A DNA stretch of 15,048 bases from an uncultured Thermoleophilia bacterium (GTDB lineage: Bacteria; Actinomycetota; Thermoleophilia; UBA2241), in the NCBI GenBank assembly GCA_903921965.1, contig CAIXSE010000670.1, positions 1 through 15,048 on the forward strand, given 5' to 3'. Positions 1 to 7,327 of this stretch are shown piece by piece. Position 1 is the first letter of the stretch. Each line of letters begins with the position of its first letter. The translations under genes and the position numbers were made by a program. The notes under the pieces are model-generated. The model searched no databases, was not told where the DNA came from, and was given only the letters and a program-made list of their open reading frames with translations.

Positions 1-184
1 CGTGCCCACGTCGCTGCTCGTCACCGGCACGCCGCAGCAGGTCAAGGACGACGTCAAGGAGCTCGTCGACCTGTTCGGCGAGACCGGCCTCATCATCGAC
101 GGCCCCGGCGGCATCCCCGACCAGGCGAAGCCCGAGAACGTGGAGGCCCTGGCCGAGGCGCTGGAGGAGCTCGGCGTCGCCTGA
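1..184 (+). CDS. UroD-family (MtaA/CmuA-like) methyltransferase, C-terminal fragment
   Basis: This is the 3' end of a gene whose start lies before the window; the frame is open to the left edge and the first visible codon is a Val codon, not a start. The roughly 60 visible residues align almost end to end with the C-terminus of the complete UroD-family protein at 5717-7069. Both share VP..LL.TGTPQ near the beginning, a hydrophobic G.I strand and a late AKPE motif before a helical tail. In this family the stretch forms the last strand and helix of the TIM barrel. By analogy it would move a methyl group to or from a corrinoid protein. Its catalytic part is outside the window, so substrate and start cannot be assessed. 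It is followed by 104 bases that carry the livK promoter. Confidence 0.82.
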   Translation, partial: VPTSLLVTGTPQQVKDDVKELVDLFGETGLIIDGPGGIPDQAKPENVEALAEALEELGVA

Positions 185-195
185 CGGAGTCTGGC

Positions 196-224
196 TTGAC
201 CGCGGTTCGACATATATCTATATA
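196..224 (+). promoter_or_regulatory. sigma70-type promoter for the liv/corrinoid operon
   Basis: A -35 hexamer TTGACC (196-201) is followed after 17 bases by TATATA (219-224); TATATT at 221-226 is an alternative -10. The 17-base stretch 212-228 has 16 A/T bases in a region otherwise very GC-rich, so it stands out sharply. Transcription would start near 231, about 57 bases before the livK start codon. Seen directly in the sequence; activity is inferred. Confidence 0.72.
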
Positions 225-233
225 TTATGGCTT

Positions 234-255
234 GGGACGGTCGGTGAGCCGTCCC
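234..255 (+). promoter_or_regulatory. inverted repeat at the operon transcription start
   Basis: GGGACGG (234-240) and CCGTCCC (249-255) form a perfect 7-bp inverted repeat with an 8-base spacer. It begins a few bases after the -10 box, so it covers the expected start of transcription and the 5' end of the leader. It could be an operator bound by a dimeric repressor or a stabilising stem-loop at the 5' end of the mRNA. No U-tract follows, so it does not look like a terminator for the upstream gene. Confidence 0.5.
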
Positions 256-288
256 GGCATCATGACAGCACCTACAAGGGGGACGTCC

Positions 289-1545
289 ATGAGTATGTCC
301 AGTCAGTTGAGGGCGCTGCGGCTCGTCGCGATCGCGGCGATGCTCGCCCTGCTCGCCGGCGCGTTCGCGCTCGCCGGCTGCGGCAGCAGCGGCGGCAGCA
401 GCGACGGCGGCGGCGGCTCCGAGGGCGGCGAGATCGTCCTCGGCGTCGACGCCTCGATGAGCGGTCCGCTCGCCGGGTTCGGCGCCTACCAGAAGTGGGC
501 CATCGAGACGGCCGTCAACGAGCAGAACGCCAAGGGAGGCGTCACCGTCGACGGCAAGCAGGTCAAGATCAAGGTCGTCCTGCTGGACGACAAGTCCGAC
601 GCCAACGTCGCCGCGAGCAACGTCGACACCCTGATCACCAAGGACAAGGCCGTCGCCATCATCGGTCCGGTCACCCCGACCGTGGGCAACGCCGCCGCCC
701 TCGCGGCCGAGCGTCTCAAGATCCCGTACCTCGAGACCGGCAACCCCACCGAGCCGTTCATGGCCGTCAAGGACCAGTGGACGTACGCCTACGACTTCTT
801 CATCTCGGCCGCCCAGACCGGTGACGCCCTGTTCACCTGGCCGTCCGACCTCGGCGTCCAGGCCCAGACCAACAGCCTCGCCGCGTTCTCCGTCGACAAC
901 AGCGCCGACGGCCCCGTGTTCCTCGGCCTCTGGAAGGCGTTCGCGCCGAAGCACGGCTGGAAGTTCAAGGTCATGCCGCCGTACCCGCAGAACTCCACCG
1001 AGTTCGGCAACCTGATCGGCGACCTCAAGGCCTCCGGCGCCGACTGGGTCGTCGTCCTCGGCGACACCCCGGCCCTCGTGGCCATGCGCAAGCAGATGGA
1101 CGCCGTGGGCTACAAGCCGAAGATGCTCGAGATGGAGCGCGGCGCCCAGCTGCAGCAGTTCGGCGACGCTCTCGGGCCGCTCGCCGACGGCATCACCGTC
1201 AACAGCTACTGGCTGCCCAGCCTGCCGTACCCGGGCGCCAAGGAGCTGGGCGACAAGTTCCTCGCCGAGAACCCCAACCTCACGATGGGGCAGATCCTCG
1301 GGCCGGAGTACGCGGCGGCGCAGATCATGATCGCCGCCCTGAACGCCGCCGGCACGACCGATCCCACCAAGCTCGCCGCGGCGATCGGCGCCACCGACAC
1401 GACCACCGTGGCCGGCCCCGTGAAGTTCGACGCCAAGCACACGTCCGTGATCAACAGCTTCTGGACGCAGTGGCAGAACAACGCGACCGTCATCGTCTGG
1501 CCGAAGGACATCGCCGAGGCCGACTTCATCTTCCCGCTGCCCTGA
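289..1545 (+). CDS. livK: Liv-type ABC transporter substrate-binding lipoprotein
   Basis: This predicted 418-residue protein is the extracytoplasmic solute receptor of a branched-chain-amino-acid-type (HAAT) ABC transporter. It starts with a lipoprotein signal peptide: hydrophobic core at about residues 10-27, lipobox LAGC with Cys31 as the lipidated residue, then a Gly/Ser-rich linker to about residue 47. A periplasmic-binding-protein type I fold follows (IVLGVDASMSGPLAGFG near the start; AIIGPVTPTVGNA in the middle). ATG at 289 is preferred because AAGGGGGA (276-283) sits 6 bases upstream; an in-frame ATG at 195-198 would overlap the promoter and precede the signal peptide. It leads the operon, 43 bases before livH. 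Because the operon also encodes corrinoid methyl-transfer proteins, the ligand may be a methylated compound rather than an amino acid; that is inference. Confidence 0.9.
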   Translation: MSMSSQLRALRLVAIAAMLALLAGAFALAGCGSSGGSSDGGGGSEGGEIVLGVDASMSGPLAGFGAYQKWAIETAVNEQNAKGGVTVDGKQVKIKVVLLDDKSDANVAASNVDTLITKDKAVAIIGPVTPTVGNAAALAAERLKIPYLETGNPTEPFMAVKDQWTYAYDFFISAAQTGDALFTWPSDLGVQAQTNSLAAFSVDNSADGPVFLGLWKAFAPKHGWKFKVMPPYPQNSTEFGNLIGDLKASGADWVVVLGDTPALVAMRKQMDAVGYKPKMLEMERGAQLQQFGDALGPLADGITVNSYWLPSLPYPGAKELGDKFLAENPNLTMGQILGPEYAAAQIMIAALNAAGTTDPTKLAAAIGATDTTTVAGPVKFDAKHTSVINSFWTQWQNNATVIVWPKDIAEADFIFPLP

Positions 1546-1588
1546 GCGCGCGTGGAGCGGGGAGCGATCGTGAGAAGGGAGAGCGACC

Positions 1589-2467
1589 GTGCCTAGTGCC
1601 GACCAGCTCCTGAGCGCCTTCCTCTCGGGGCTGGGCATCGGCGGCCTGTTCGCCGTCGTCGCCCTGGGGCTGTCGCTGGTCTTCGGCGTCATGAAGCTGA
1701 TGAACCTGGCTCACGGCGAGTTCATCGTCCTGGGCGGGTACGTCGCCTTCTACCTGTCGCAGTGGATCGGGCTCGATCCCCTCCTCGGCATGCTCGTCGC
1801 CGCCGTGGTGTGCGCGGCGATCGCCTTCCCGCTCCAGCAGTGGGGCCTCAATCCGGTGATGAGCAGGGGTGTGGAAGCACCCCTGCTCATCACCTTCGGG
1901 GTGTCCGTCCTGCTCCAGAACGTGTTCGTCCTGGCGTTCAGCGCCGACGTGCGCTCGCTCAGCGCGTCCTACGCGCAGGCGAACGTGCCCATCTTCGGCG
2001 TGCGGATCCCCGTCATCTACATCATCTGCCTGGCCATCGCCCTCGTGCTGCTGCTGGCCACGCACTTCATCCTCACGCGCACCGGGTTCGGCCGCAGCCT
2101 GCGGGCGAGCTCGGAGGACGCCGTGGCGGCCGCCGTCATGGGCGTCAACGTCAACCGCGTCTACGCGCTGACGTACGCCTTCGCGGCCGGGTCGGCGGCG
2201 ATAGCCGGGGCCCTGGTGGGCCTCGCCTTCTCCTTCGCCCCCATGACCGGCGTCACGTACCTGGTCACCGGCTTCGCGGTCGTCGTCCTCGGAGGCGTCG
2301 GCAGCATCAAGGGCACGCTCATCGGCGGCCTGCTGCTCGGCGTCATCGAGAGCGTGGTCGCGGCCTTCGTCGGCGACGGCTGGCGCGTGTTCATCGGCTG
2401 CATCGTCGTCCTCATCGTGCTGTCGATCCGCCCGCAGGGCATCTTCGGCCGCGCCGAGGCGCACTGA
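1589..2467 (+). CDS. livH: Liv-type ABC transporter permease, LivH family
   Basis: A 292-residue integral membrane protein with about eight hydrophobic segments. It is one of the two permease halves that form the translocation path for the ligand delivered by the upstream lipoprotein. The LivH hallmark LSLVFGVMKLMNLAHGEF lies near residues 28-45, followed by GGYVAFYL. The later loop RTGFGRSLRASSEDAVAAAVMGV is the cytoplasmic coupling region that contacts the ATPase. The C-terminus has the usual VLGGVGSIKGTLIGGLLLG and RPQGIFG motifs. The start is GTG, chosen because AAGGGAG (1575-1581) lies 7 bases upstream. Its stop overlaps the next start by one base (TGATG), so translational coupling is likely. 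Length is normal for the family. Confidence 0.93.
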   Translation: MPSADQLLSAFLSGLGIGGLFAVVALGLSLVFGVMKLMNLAHGEFIVLGGYVAFYLSQWIGLDPLLGMLVAAVVCAAIAFPLQQWGLNPVMSRGVEAPLLITFGVSVLLQNVFVLAFSADVRSLSASYAQANVPIFGVRIPVIYIICLAIALVLLLATHFILTRTGFGRSLRASSEDAVAAAVMGVNVNRVYALTYAFAAGSAAIAGALVGLAFSFAPMTGVTYLVTGFAVVVLGGVGSIKGTLIGGLLLGVIESVVAAFVGDGWRVFIGCIVVLIVLSIRPQGIFGRAEAH

Positions 2468-5085
2468 TGGCGGCCGGGGCGGGCGGGCGGGCCTCGCGGC
2501 TCCTGACGCCCCGGGCGTACGTCGCCCTGGGCCTCGCCGCCGCCGCCATCGTCGTGATGGCGCTGCTGCCGAAGTTCATCGACTCGTACTACGTCCTCGT
2601 CGTCTTCCAGGTGCTCGAGTACATCGCCCTGGCCCAGGCGTGGAACCTGCTCGCCGGCTACGGCGGCCTCGTCTCCCTGGCGCCGGCGACGTTCGTCGGC
2701 CTGGGCGCCTACGCGGCCGCAGGCCTCGGCGTGCACTACAACCTGCCCCTGCCGCTGCTCATCGTCGCCGGCGGCGTGGCGGCCGCGCTCTTCGCCATCA
2801 TCGTGAGCGTCCCCATGTTCCGCTTCCGCGGCCTGTACTTCGCCATCGCCACGCTCGTGCTGGCCACCGCCGTCGGCGTGTTCATGGTCAACTGGAACGG
2901 CCTCGGCGGCGCCCAGGGCCTCTTCCTCTCGCAGTACGCGCCGAGCATCGAGGCGGTGTACTACTACTCGCTGTTCCTGGCGGTGCTCACCGTGGCGATC
3001 GTCGTGGTGGTGCTGCGCACGCGCCTCGGTCTGAGCCTGCGCGCGCTGCGCGACGACGAGGACACGGCCCAGGAGATGGGCGTCTCCACGTTCCGCACCA
3101 AGCTGTGGGTGTGGACCGTGTCGGCCTTCCTCATCGGCATGGTCGGCGCCCTCCAGGCGGCCAGGCTCGGCTCCATCGAGCCCTACGGGATCTTCTCGCT
3201 CAACTGGACCATCAACATCGTCAGCACCGCGATGATCGGCGGTCTCGGCTCGATCCTGGGGCCGATGATCGGCGCCGGCTTCACCGTGTGGCTCGGTGAG
3301 ACGCTCTCCGCGTACCCCGAGATCCACGTGGCCATCACCGGCGCGATCGTCATCGTCGTGATCCGCTTCGTGCCCGGCGGCCTGTGGGGCCTCGTCCTGC
3401 TCGTCGCCCGGCTGCTGGACGCGCGCGTGCCGGCGCTCAGGCGCCGTGCCGACGCGCGGGCCGCCGCGGCCGCCGAAGAGCCCGATCACTTCGGGCTCAT
3501 CGGGGAGCGCGGCACGACGCCGACGGGGGCCTCCGGCCCGGCCGGCGAGGTCCTCGTCAGGACGGCGAAGGTCACCAAGCGCTTCGGCGACGTGGTCGCC
3601 GTCGCGGAGGTCGACCTCGAGGTGCGCCGCGGCGAGGTGCTCGGCATCATCGGCCCGAACGGGGCCGGCAAGAGCACCTTCGTCGGCCTGCTCAGCGGCG
3701 CCCTGCACGCCGACGGCGGCTCCGTGATGTACCTCGGCGAGGACGTCACGCACCTGCCCGCGTACAAGCGCGCCCGCATGGGCATCGGCCGTACCCACCA
3801 GATCCCGCGGCCGTTCCAGCAGATGACGGTGATGGAGAACCTGCTGGTGGCCCGCTACTACGGCGGCCGCTCCGAGACCGACCTGGGCGTGCACGCCGAC
3901 TGCGAGGTCATCCTGCACGAGATGGGCCTGTGGTCGGTGCGCGACACGCCGGCCGCCGACCTCACGCTGCTGCAGCTCAAGCGGCTCGAGCTGGCGCGCG
4001 CGCTGGCCCTCGAGCCGCGCGTCCTGCTCATGGACGAGATCGGCGCCGGGCTCGTGGAGTCGGAGGTGGCGGAGCTCATCGAGGTCATCCGCCAGCTCCG
4101 CCACCGGCTGGATGCCATCGTCATCATCGAGCACATCATGGACGTCATCCAGCAGTGCTGCGACAGGGTCGCCGTGCTGGACTTCGGGCGCCTCATCGCC
4201 GACGGCGCCGTCCAGGCCGTGCTCGCGACCCCCGAAGTGGTGTCGTGCTACCTCGGCACCGCCTGCGAGGAGGACGCGCGGGTCGCCCGGGCCCGGCGGA
4301 CCGCGCCCGTGTTCGCGCGCGGAGCGGACAGCCTGCTCGTCGTGGACCGCGTGACCGCCGGCTACGGCCACTTCCGCGCCCTCACCGACGTGAGCTTCAC
4401 CGTCGCGCAGGGCGAGGTCGTGGCTCTGCTCGGCACGAACGGCGCCGGCAAGACCACCTGCGCCCGCGTGATCAGCGGCATGATCCCGGCCGCCGGCGGC
4501 ACGATCGCCTTCGGCGGCGTGCCCGTCCAGAGCCGGCCGGCGCACGAGGTGGCGCGCCTCGGCCTGGCGCACTGCATGGAGGGGCGCCACATCTTCGCCG
4601 ACCTGAGCGTGCACGAGAACCTCGTGCTCGCCGGGACGTCGGCGGGCAGCAAGGAGGGCCTGAAGGACCGCCTCGACCGCGTCTACACGCTCTTCGACGT
4701 GCTCGCCGAGCGCCGCGACAAGTCGGGCAAGCAGCTCTCCGGCGGCCAGCAGCAGATGCTGGCCATCGGCCGCGCGCTCATGGCCGACCCCAGACTCGTC
4801 ATCTTCGACGAGATCGCCCTCGGCCTGGCGCCGGCGACCGTGGACCGGCTGTACGACACCCTCGTCAAGATCCGCGACGAGGGCACCACGATGATCCTCA
4901 TCGAGCAGAACGTGGAGCGCGGTCTCTCGCTGGCCGACCGCGTGTTCGTGCTCGAGAATGGCGCCATCGCACTCGGCGGGACGCCGGAGGAGCTGCGCGG
5001 CGACCCCCGTCTGGAGGCGCTGTACATGGGTGAGACACAGGTGGAGGCCCAGGTCGGGGCCGGCCGCCAGAAGGAGGACCAGTGA
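2467..5085 (+). CDS. livMGF: LivM-LivG-LivF fusion: permease plus two ABC ATPases in one chain
   Basis: Three transporter subunits are joined in 872 residues. Residues 1-320 are a LivM permease (QAWNLLAGYGGLVSLAPATF near 57-76, coupling loop LRALRDDEDTAQEMGV near 191-206). A charged, Ala-rich linker (about 321-362) leads to a LivG ATPase (363-612): Walker A GPNGAGKST at 396-404, Walker B LLMDE with Asp523-Glu524, and H-loop His556. A second linker leads to a LivF ATPase (622-858): Walker A GTNGAGKTT at 656-664, signature LSGGQ at 757-761, Walker B Asp781-Glu782, and LIEQN with Gln in the H-loop position as is usual in LivF. The LivG half has LTLLQ (499-503) instead of the LSxGQ signature. The ATG start overlaps the livH stop, and the reading frame runs unbroken through both junctions. 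The end overlaps the corrinoid gene by four bases (GTGA). LivM-LivG fusions are known; joining all three is less usual. Confidence 0.93.
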   Translation: MAAGAGGRASRLLTPRAYVALGLAAAAIVVMALLPKFIDSYYVLVVFQVLEYIALAQAWNLLAGYGGLVSLAPATFVGLGAYAAAGLGVHYNLPLPLLIVAGGVAAALFAIIVSVPMFRFRGLYFAIATLVLATAVGVFMVNWNGLGGAQGLFLSQYAPSIEAVYYYSLFLAVLTVAIVVVVLRTRLGLSLRALRDDEDTAQEMGVSTFRTKLWVWTVSAFLIGMVGALQAARLGSIEPYGIFSLNWTINIVSTAMIGGLGSILGPMIGAGFTVWLGETLSAYPEIHVAITGAIVIVVIRFVPGGLWGLVLLVARLLDARVPALRRRADARAAAAAEEPDHFGLIGERGTTPTGASGPAGEVLVRTAKVTKRFGDVVAVAEVDLEVRRGEVLGIIGPNGAGKSTFVGLLSGALHADGGSVMYLGEDVTHLPAYKRARMGIGRTHQIPRPFQQMTVMENLLVARYYGGRSETDLGVHADCEVILHEMGLWSVRDTPAADLTLLQLKRLELARALALEPRVLLMDEIGAGLVESEVAELIEVIRQLRHRLDAIVIIEHIMDVIQQCCDRVAVLDFGRLIADGAVQAVLATPEVVSCYLGTACEEDARVARARRTAPVFARGADSLLVVDRVTAGYGHFRALTDVSFTVAQGEVVALLGTNGAGKTTCARVISGMIPAAGGTIAFGGVPVQSRPAHEVARLGLAHCMEGRHIFADLSVHENLVLAGTSAGSKEGLKDRLDRVYTLFDVLAERRDKSGKQLSGGQQQMLAIGRALMADPRLVIFDEIALGLAPATVDRLYDTLVKIRDEGTTMILIEQNVERGLSLADRVFVLENGAIALGGTPEELRGDPRLEALYMGETQVEAQVGAGRQKEDQ

Positions 5086-5717
5086 CCCAGGAGCTGACCC
5101 AGGCCATCGTCGACTTCCGCGAGGCCGACGCCCTCGCCCTGGTCGACGAGCAGCTGGCGGCGGGCGCCGACCCGTCGGCCATCCTCGCCGACGCCAAGGC
5201 CGCCATGGACGTGATCGGCGAGCGCTTCGCCTGCGGCGAGGCCTTCATCCCCGAGCTGGTCATGGCCGGCGAGATCATGAGCGAGGTGGCGGCGAAGCTG
5301 AAGCCCGGGCTCGCCGGAGCCGCGCCGGCCGCCAGACGTGGCACCATCGTGCTCGGCACCGCCCAGGGCGACATCCACGACATCGGCAAGGACATCGTCG
5401 GCACGATGCTCGACATCGCCGGCTTCGAGGTCGTCGACCTCGGGGTCGACGTGAAGGTCGAGCGGTTCATCGAGGTCGCCCGCGAGAAGCAGGCCCAGGT
5501 CATCGCCATGAGCTGCCTGCTGACCAGCGCCATCGACTCGATGAAGGCGACCTGCGCCGCCGCCGAGGCGGCGGGCCTGCGCGCCGCCGGCGTGAAGCTC
5601 ATGGTCGGCGGCGCCCCCGTCACCGGGCAGGTCGTCGCCTACACCGGCGCCGACGGCTTCGGCAAGGACGCAGTCGAGGCCGTGGAGCTCGCCGGGCAGT
5701 GGATCGGAGGCGACTGA
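5082..5717 (+). CDS. corrinoid (B12-binding) methyltransferase protein, MtbC/MttC-like
   Basis: This 211-residue methyl carrier holds cobalamin and shuttles a methyl group between a substrate-specific methyltransferase and an acceptor-specific one. Residues 1-80 form the helical cap (methionine synthase B12-binding domain type 1) with AMDVIGERFACGEAFIPELV near 41-60. The Rossmann-like B12 domain follows, with the classic motif GDIHDIGK at 96-103, in which His99 is the lower axial cobalt ligand. The Ser/Thr-containing loop SCLLTS is at 144-149 and GG at 176-177 lies beside the nucleotide tail. Start is GTG within the overlapping GTGA of the livMGF stop; the stop overlaps the next start by one base (TGATG). 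It is sandwiched between the transporter and a UroD-family methyltransferase, its likely partner. Length is typical of MtbC/MtaC-type proteins. The methyl donor is unknown. Confidence 0.93.
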   Translation: MTQELTQAIVDFREADALALVDEQLAAGADPSAILADAKAAMDVIGERFACGEAFIPELVMAGEIMSEVAAKLKPGLAGAAPAARRGTIVLGTAQGDIHDIGKDIVGTMLDIAGFEVVDLGVDVKVERFIEVAREKQAQVIAMSCLLTSAIDSMKATCAAAEAAGLRAAGVKLMVGGAPVTGQVVAYTGADGFGKDAVEAVELAGQWIGGD

Positions 5718-7069
5718 TGGCCGCGCCGTTCGCCGAGGGCTGGGACAGGCTCACCCCCGAGGAGCGCTTCGAGAAGCGCTTCGAGGTCTGGCAGGACCCG
5801 GATGTCGAGTTCGCCTCCCCCGAGGTCGAGGGTGAGTACCGGGAACGGGTCCAGATGTTCAAGGACGCGATCCGGTTGAAGAAGCCGTCGCGCCCCCCCG
5901 TCGCCCCGTGGGTCGCCCTCTTCCCGGGGCTTGACGCCGGGCTGACGGCGAAGGAGACGTACTACGATTTCGACAAGCTGCACGACGCCTGGCAGCGGTT
6001 CCACGACATCTACCGGCCCGACGTGCTCGCCTTCACCATCAACATCGCCCCGGTGAAGGTGTACGACGCCCTCGACTACAGGCTCTACGACTGGCCGGGG
6101 CACGGCGTCGGCGAGGACTCCGGGTACCAGTACAACGAGGCGGAGTACATGACGGCCGGCGAGTACGACACGCTCATCGCCGACCCGTCCAACTACTGGC
6201 AGCGCTTCTACCTGCCGCGCATCATCGGCGCCATGGAGCCGTGGACCATGCTCGACCCGTTCACCGACCTGGTCGAGGGTCCCATGGTGGGTCCGTTCTT
6301 CATCCCGTTCGGCCTGGATCCCGTGAAGGACATGCTGAAGAAGATGATGGCGGCCGGCGACGCGGCGCTGGAGTGGGTCCAGGCGATGACGAAGATGGAC
6401 CAGGACTCGATGGCGCGTTTCGGCATCCCCGGCTTCGCCGGCGGCGCGACGAAGGCGCCGTACGACATCCTCGGCGACACCATGCGCGGCACGCGCGGGC
6501 TGATGCTCGACAAGTTCCGTCAGCCCGAGAAGGTGCTCGAGGCGTGCGAGCGCCTGGTGCCGCTGGCCATCGACTGGGGCATCCGGCCCTGCAACGTCAA
6601 CAAGCACCCGATGGTGTTCATCCCGCTGCACAAGGGCGCCGACGGGTTCCTCAGCGACGAGGACTTCCGCACGTTCTACTGGCCGAGCCTCAAGAAGGTC
6701 CTGCTCGGCCTCATCGAAGAGGGCATCACGCCCCTGTGCTTCGCCGAGGGCGGCTACAACGAGCGCCTCGAGGCGATCCACGACCCCGACATCCCGGCCG
6801 GCAAGATGATCTGGATGTTCGACGCCACCAACATGCACGAGGCCAAGAAGCACCTCGGCGGCTACCAGTGCATCGGCGGCAACGTGCCGGGCGCCCTGCT
6901 CACCACGGGGACGCCGCAGGAGATGGACGACTACGTGCGCCAGCTCATCGAGGACGTCGCCGGCGACGGCGGCTTCATCCTCGGCTCGGGCATCGTGATC
7001 GACGCGGCGAAGCCCGAGTGCTTCAAGGCGATGATCGACGCGGGGAAGAAGTACGGCGCGAAGGCGTGA
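5717..7069 (+). CDS. UroD-family corrinoid-linked methyltransferase
   Basis: This 450-residue TIM-barrel protein of the uroporphyrinogen decarboxylase superfamily most likely demethylates a substrate onto the adjacent corrinoid protein, or takes the methyl from it. Family features include PLHKGADGFLSDEDFRTFYWP near residues 303-323, LCFAEGGYNERLEAI at 340-354, and the C-terminal CIGGNVPGALLTTGTP at 385-400. In MtaA/MtbA the zinc site uses a His-x-Cys motif plus a later Cys. Here Cys341 and Cys385 are in comparable places, but the His two residues before Cys341 is absent (Thr-Pro-Leu-Cys), so the metal site may differ. It is about 100 residues longer than HemE and lies in a corrinoid operon, so a haem-synthesis role is unlikely. 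ATG overlaps the previous stop (TGATG). It is the last gene of the operon. Confidence 0.87.
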   Translation: MAAPFAEGWDRLTPEERFEKRFEVWQDPDVEFASPEVEGEYRERVQMFKDAIRLKKPSRPPVAPWVALFPGLDAGLTAKETYYDFDKLHDAWQRFHDIYRPDVLAFTINIAPVKVYDALDYRLYDWPGHGVGEDSGYQYNEAEYMTAGEYDTLIADPSNYWQRFYLPRIIGAMEPWTMLDPFTDLVEGPMVGPFFIPFGLDPVKDMLKKMMAAGDAALEWVQAMTKMDQDSMARFGIPGFAGGATKAPYDILGDTMRGTRGLMLDKFRQPEKVLEACERLVPLAIDWGIRPCNVNKHPMVFIPLHKGADGFLSDEDFRTFYWPSLKKVLLGLIEEGITPLCFAEGGYNERLEAIHDPDIPAGKMIWMFDATNMHEAKKHLGGYQCIGGNVPGALLTTGTPQEMDDYVRQLIEDVAGDGGFILGSGIVIDAAKPECFKAMIDAGKKYGAKA

Positions 7070-7078
7070 GCCGTCGGC

Positions 7079-7129
7079 GCGCCGGCAGCGCGGAGCCGGC
7101 GCCGCCCGACCCCCTCGGGCGGTGCCGGC
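7079..7129 (+). terminator. operon terminator hairpin with an overlapping alternative stem
   Basis: Starting about ten bases after the methyltransferase stop, GCCGGCGCCGCCCGA (7095-7109) pairs with TCGGGCGGTGCCGGC (7115-7129): 15 pairs including one G-U, with a loop of five C. An alternative stem, GCGCCGGC (7079-7086) with GCCGGCGC (7095-7102), uses the same left arm, so the two folds exclude each other. No U-tract follows, which is common in GC-rich actinobacteria. Confidence 0.62.
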
Positions 7130-7135
7130 CTCTGA

Positions 7136-7170
7136 AGGGCGGGGGGGCTGTGGCCCGGCTCCCCCGCCCT
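7136..7170 (+). terminator. second strong hairpin, tandem terminator
   Basis: AGGGCGGGGG (7136-7145) pairs perfectly with CCCCCGCCCT (7161-7170). The stem can be extended inward with G-U pairs to about 15 pairs around the loop TGGCC. It lies seven bases after the previous hairpin, so the two probably act together to separate the methyl-transfer operon from the next gene. No U-tract is seen. Confidence 0.55.
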
Positions 7171-7220
7171 CGTGCGTTCGGGTCCAGCCGGGTCCGGCAC
7201 GCCGCCCCGGCTTCGAGGTC

Positions 7221-7229
7221 TGCGATACT
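7221..7229 (+). promoter_or_regulatory. possible extended -10 promoter for the secreted-protein gene
   Basis: TGC followed by GATACT (7224-7229) matches the extended -10 form TGn-TATAAT-like. No convincing -35 is seen 16-18 bases upstream. Transcription would begin near 7236, giving a leader of about 90 bases before the GTG at 7328. That leader contains G5 (7279-7283) and C5 (7303-7307), which could pair. Confidence 0.38.
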
Positions 7230-7327
7230 ATGCGAGTCGTATTCTTGGATGTCCGCGCACTACGCCCGTCGCGGCAGTGGGGGCACACGCGCCGGCGACG
7301 GTCCCCCCGCGTGAGAGGAGGCTCACG

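Noticed and set aside
2..184. Complete small protein of 60 residues
   Set aside because: The first visible codon is an internal Val; the sequence matches the C-terminus of the UroD-family methyltransferase, so it is a truncated large gene.
212..228. AT-rich stretch as a replication origin or integration site
   Set aside because: It is only 17 bases long and fits exactly as the -10 region of a promoter with a -35 box 17 bases upstream.
2161..4614. Long minus-strand open frame opposite livMGF
   Set aside because: Low-complexity charged translation, no ribosome binding site, fully overlaps a gene with clear ABC and permease motifs.
5717..7069. HemE uroporphyrinogen decarboxylase of haem synthesis
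   Set aside because: About 100 residues too long, lacks the HemE N-terminal RQAGR-type motif, and is co-translated with a corrinoid protein.
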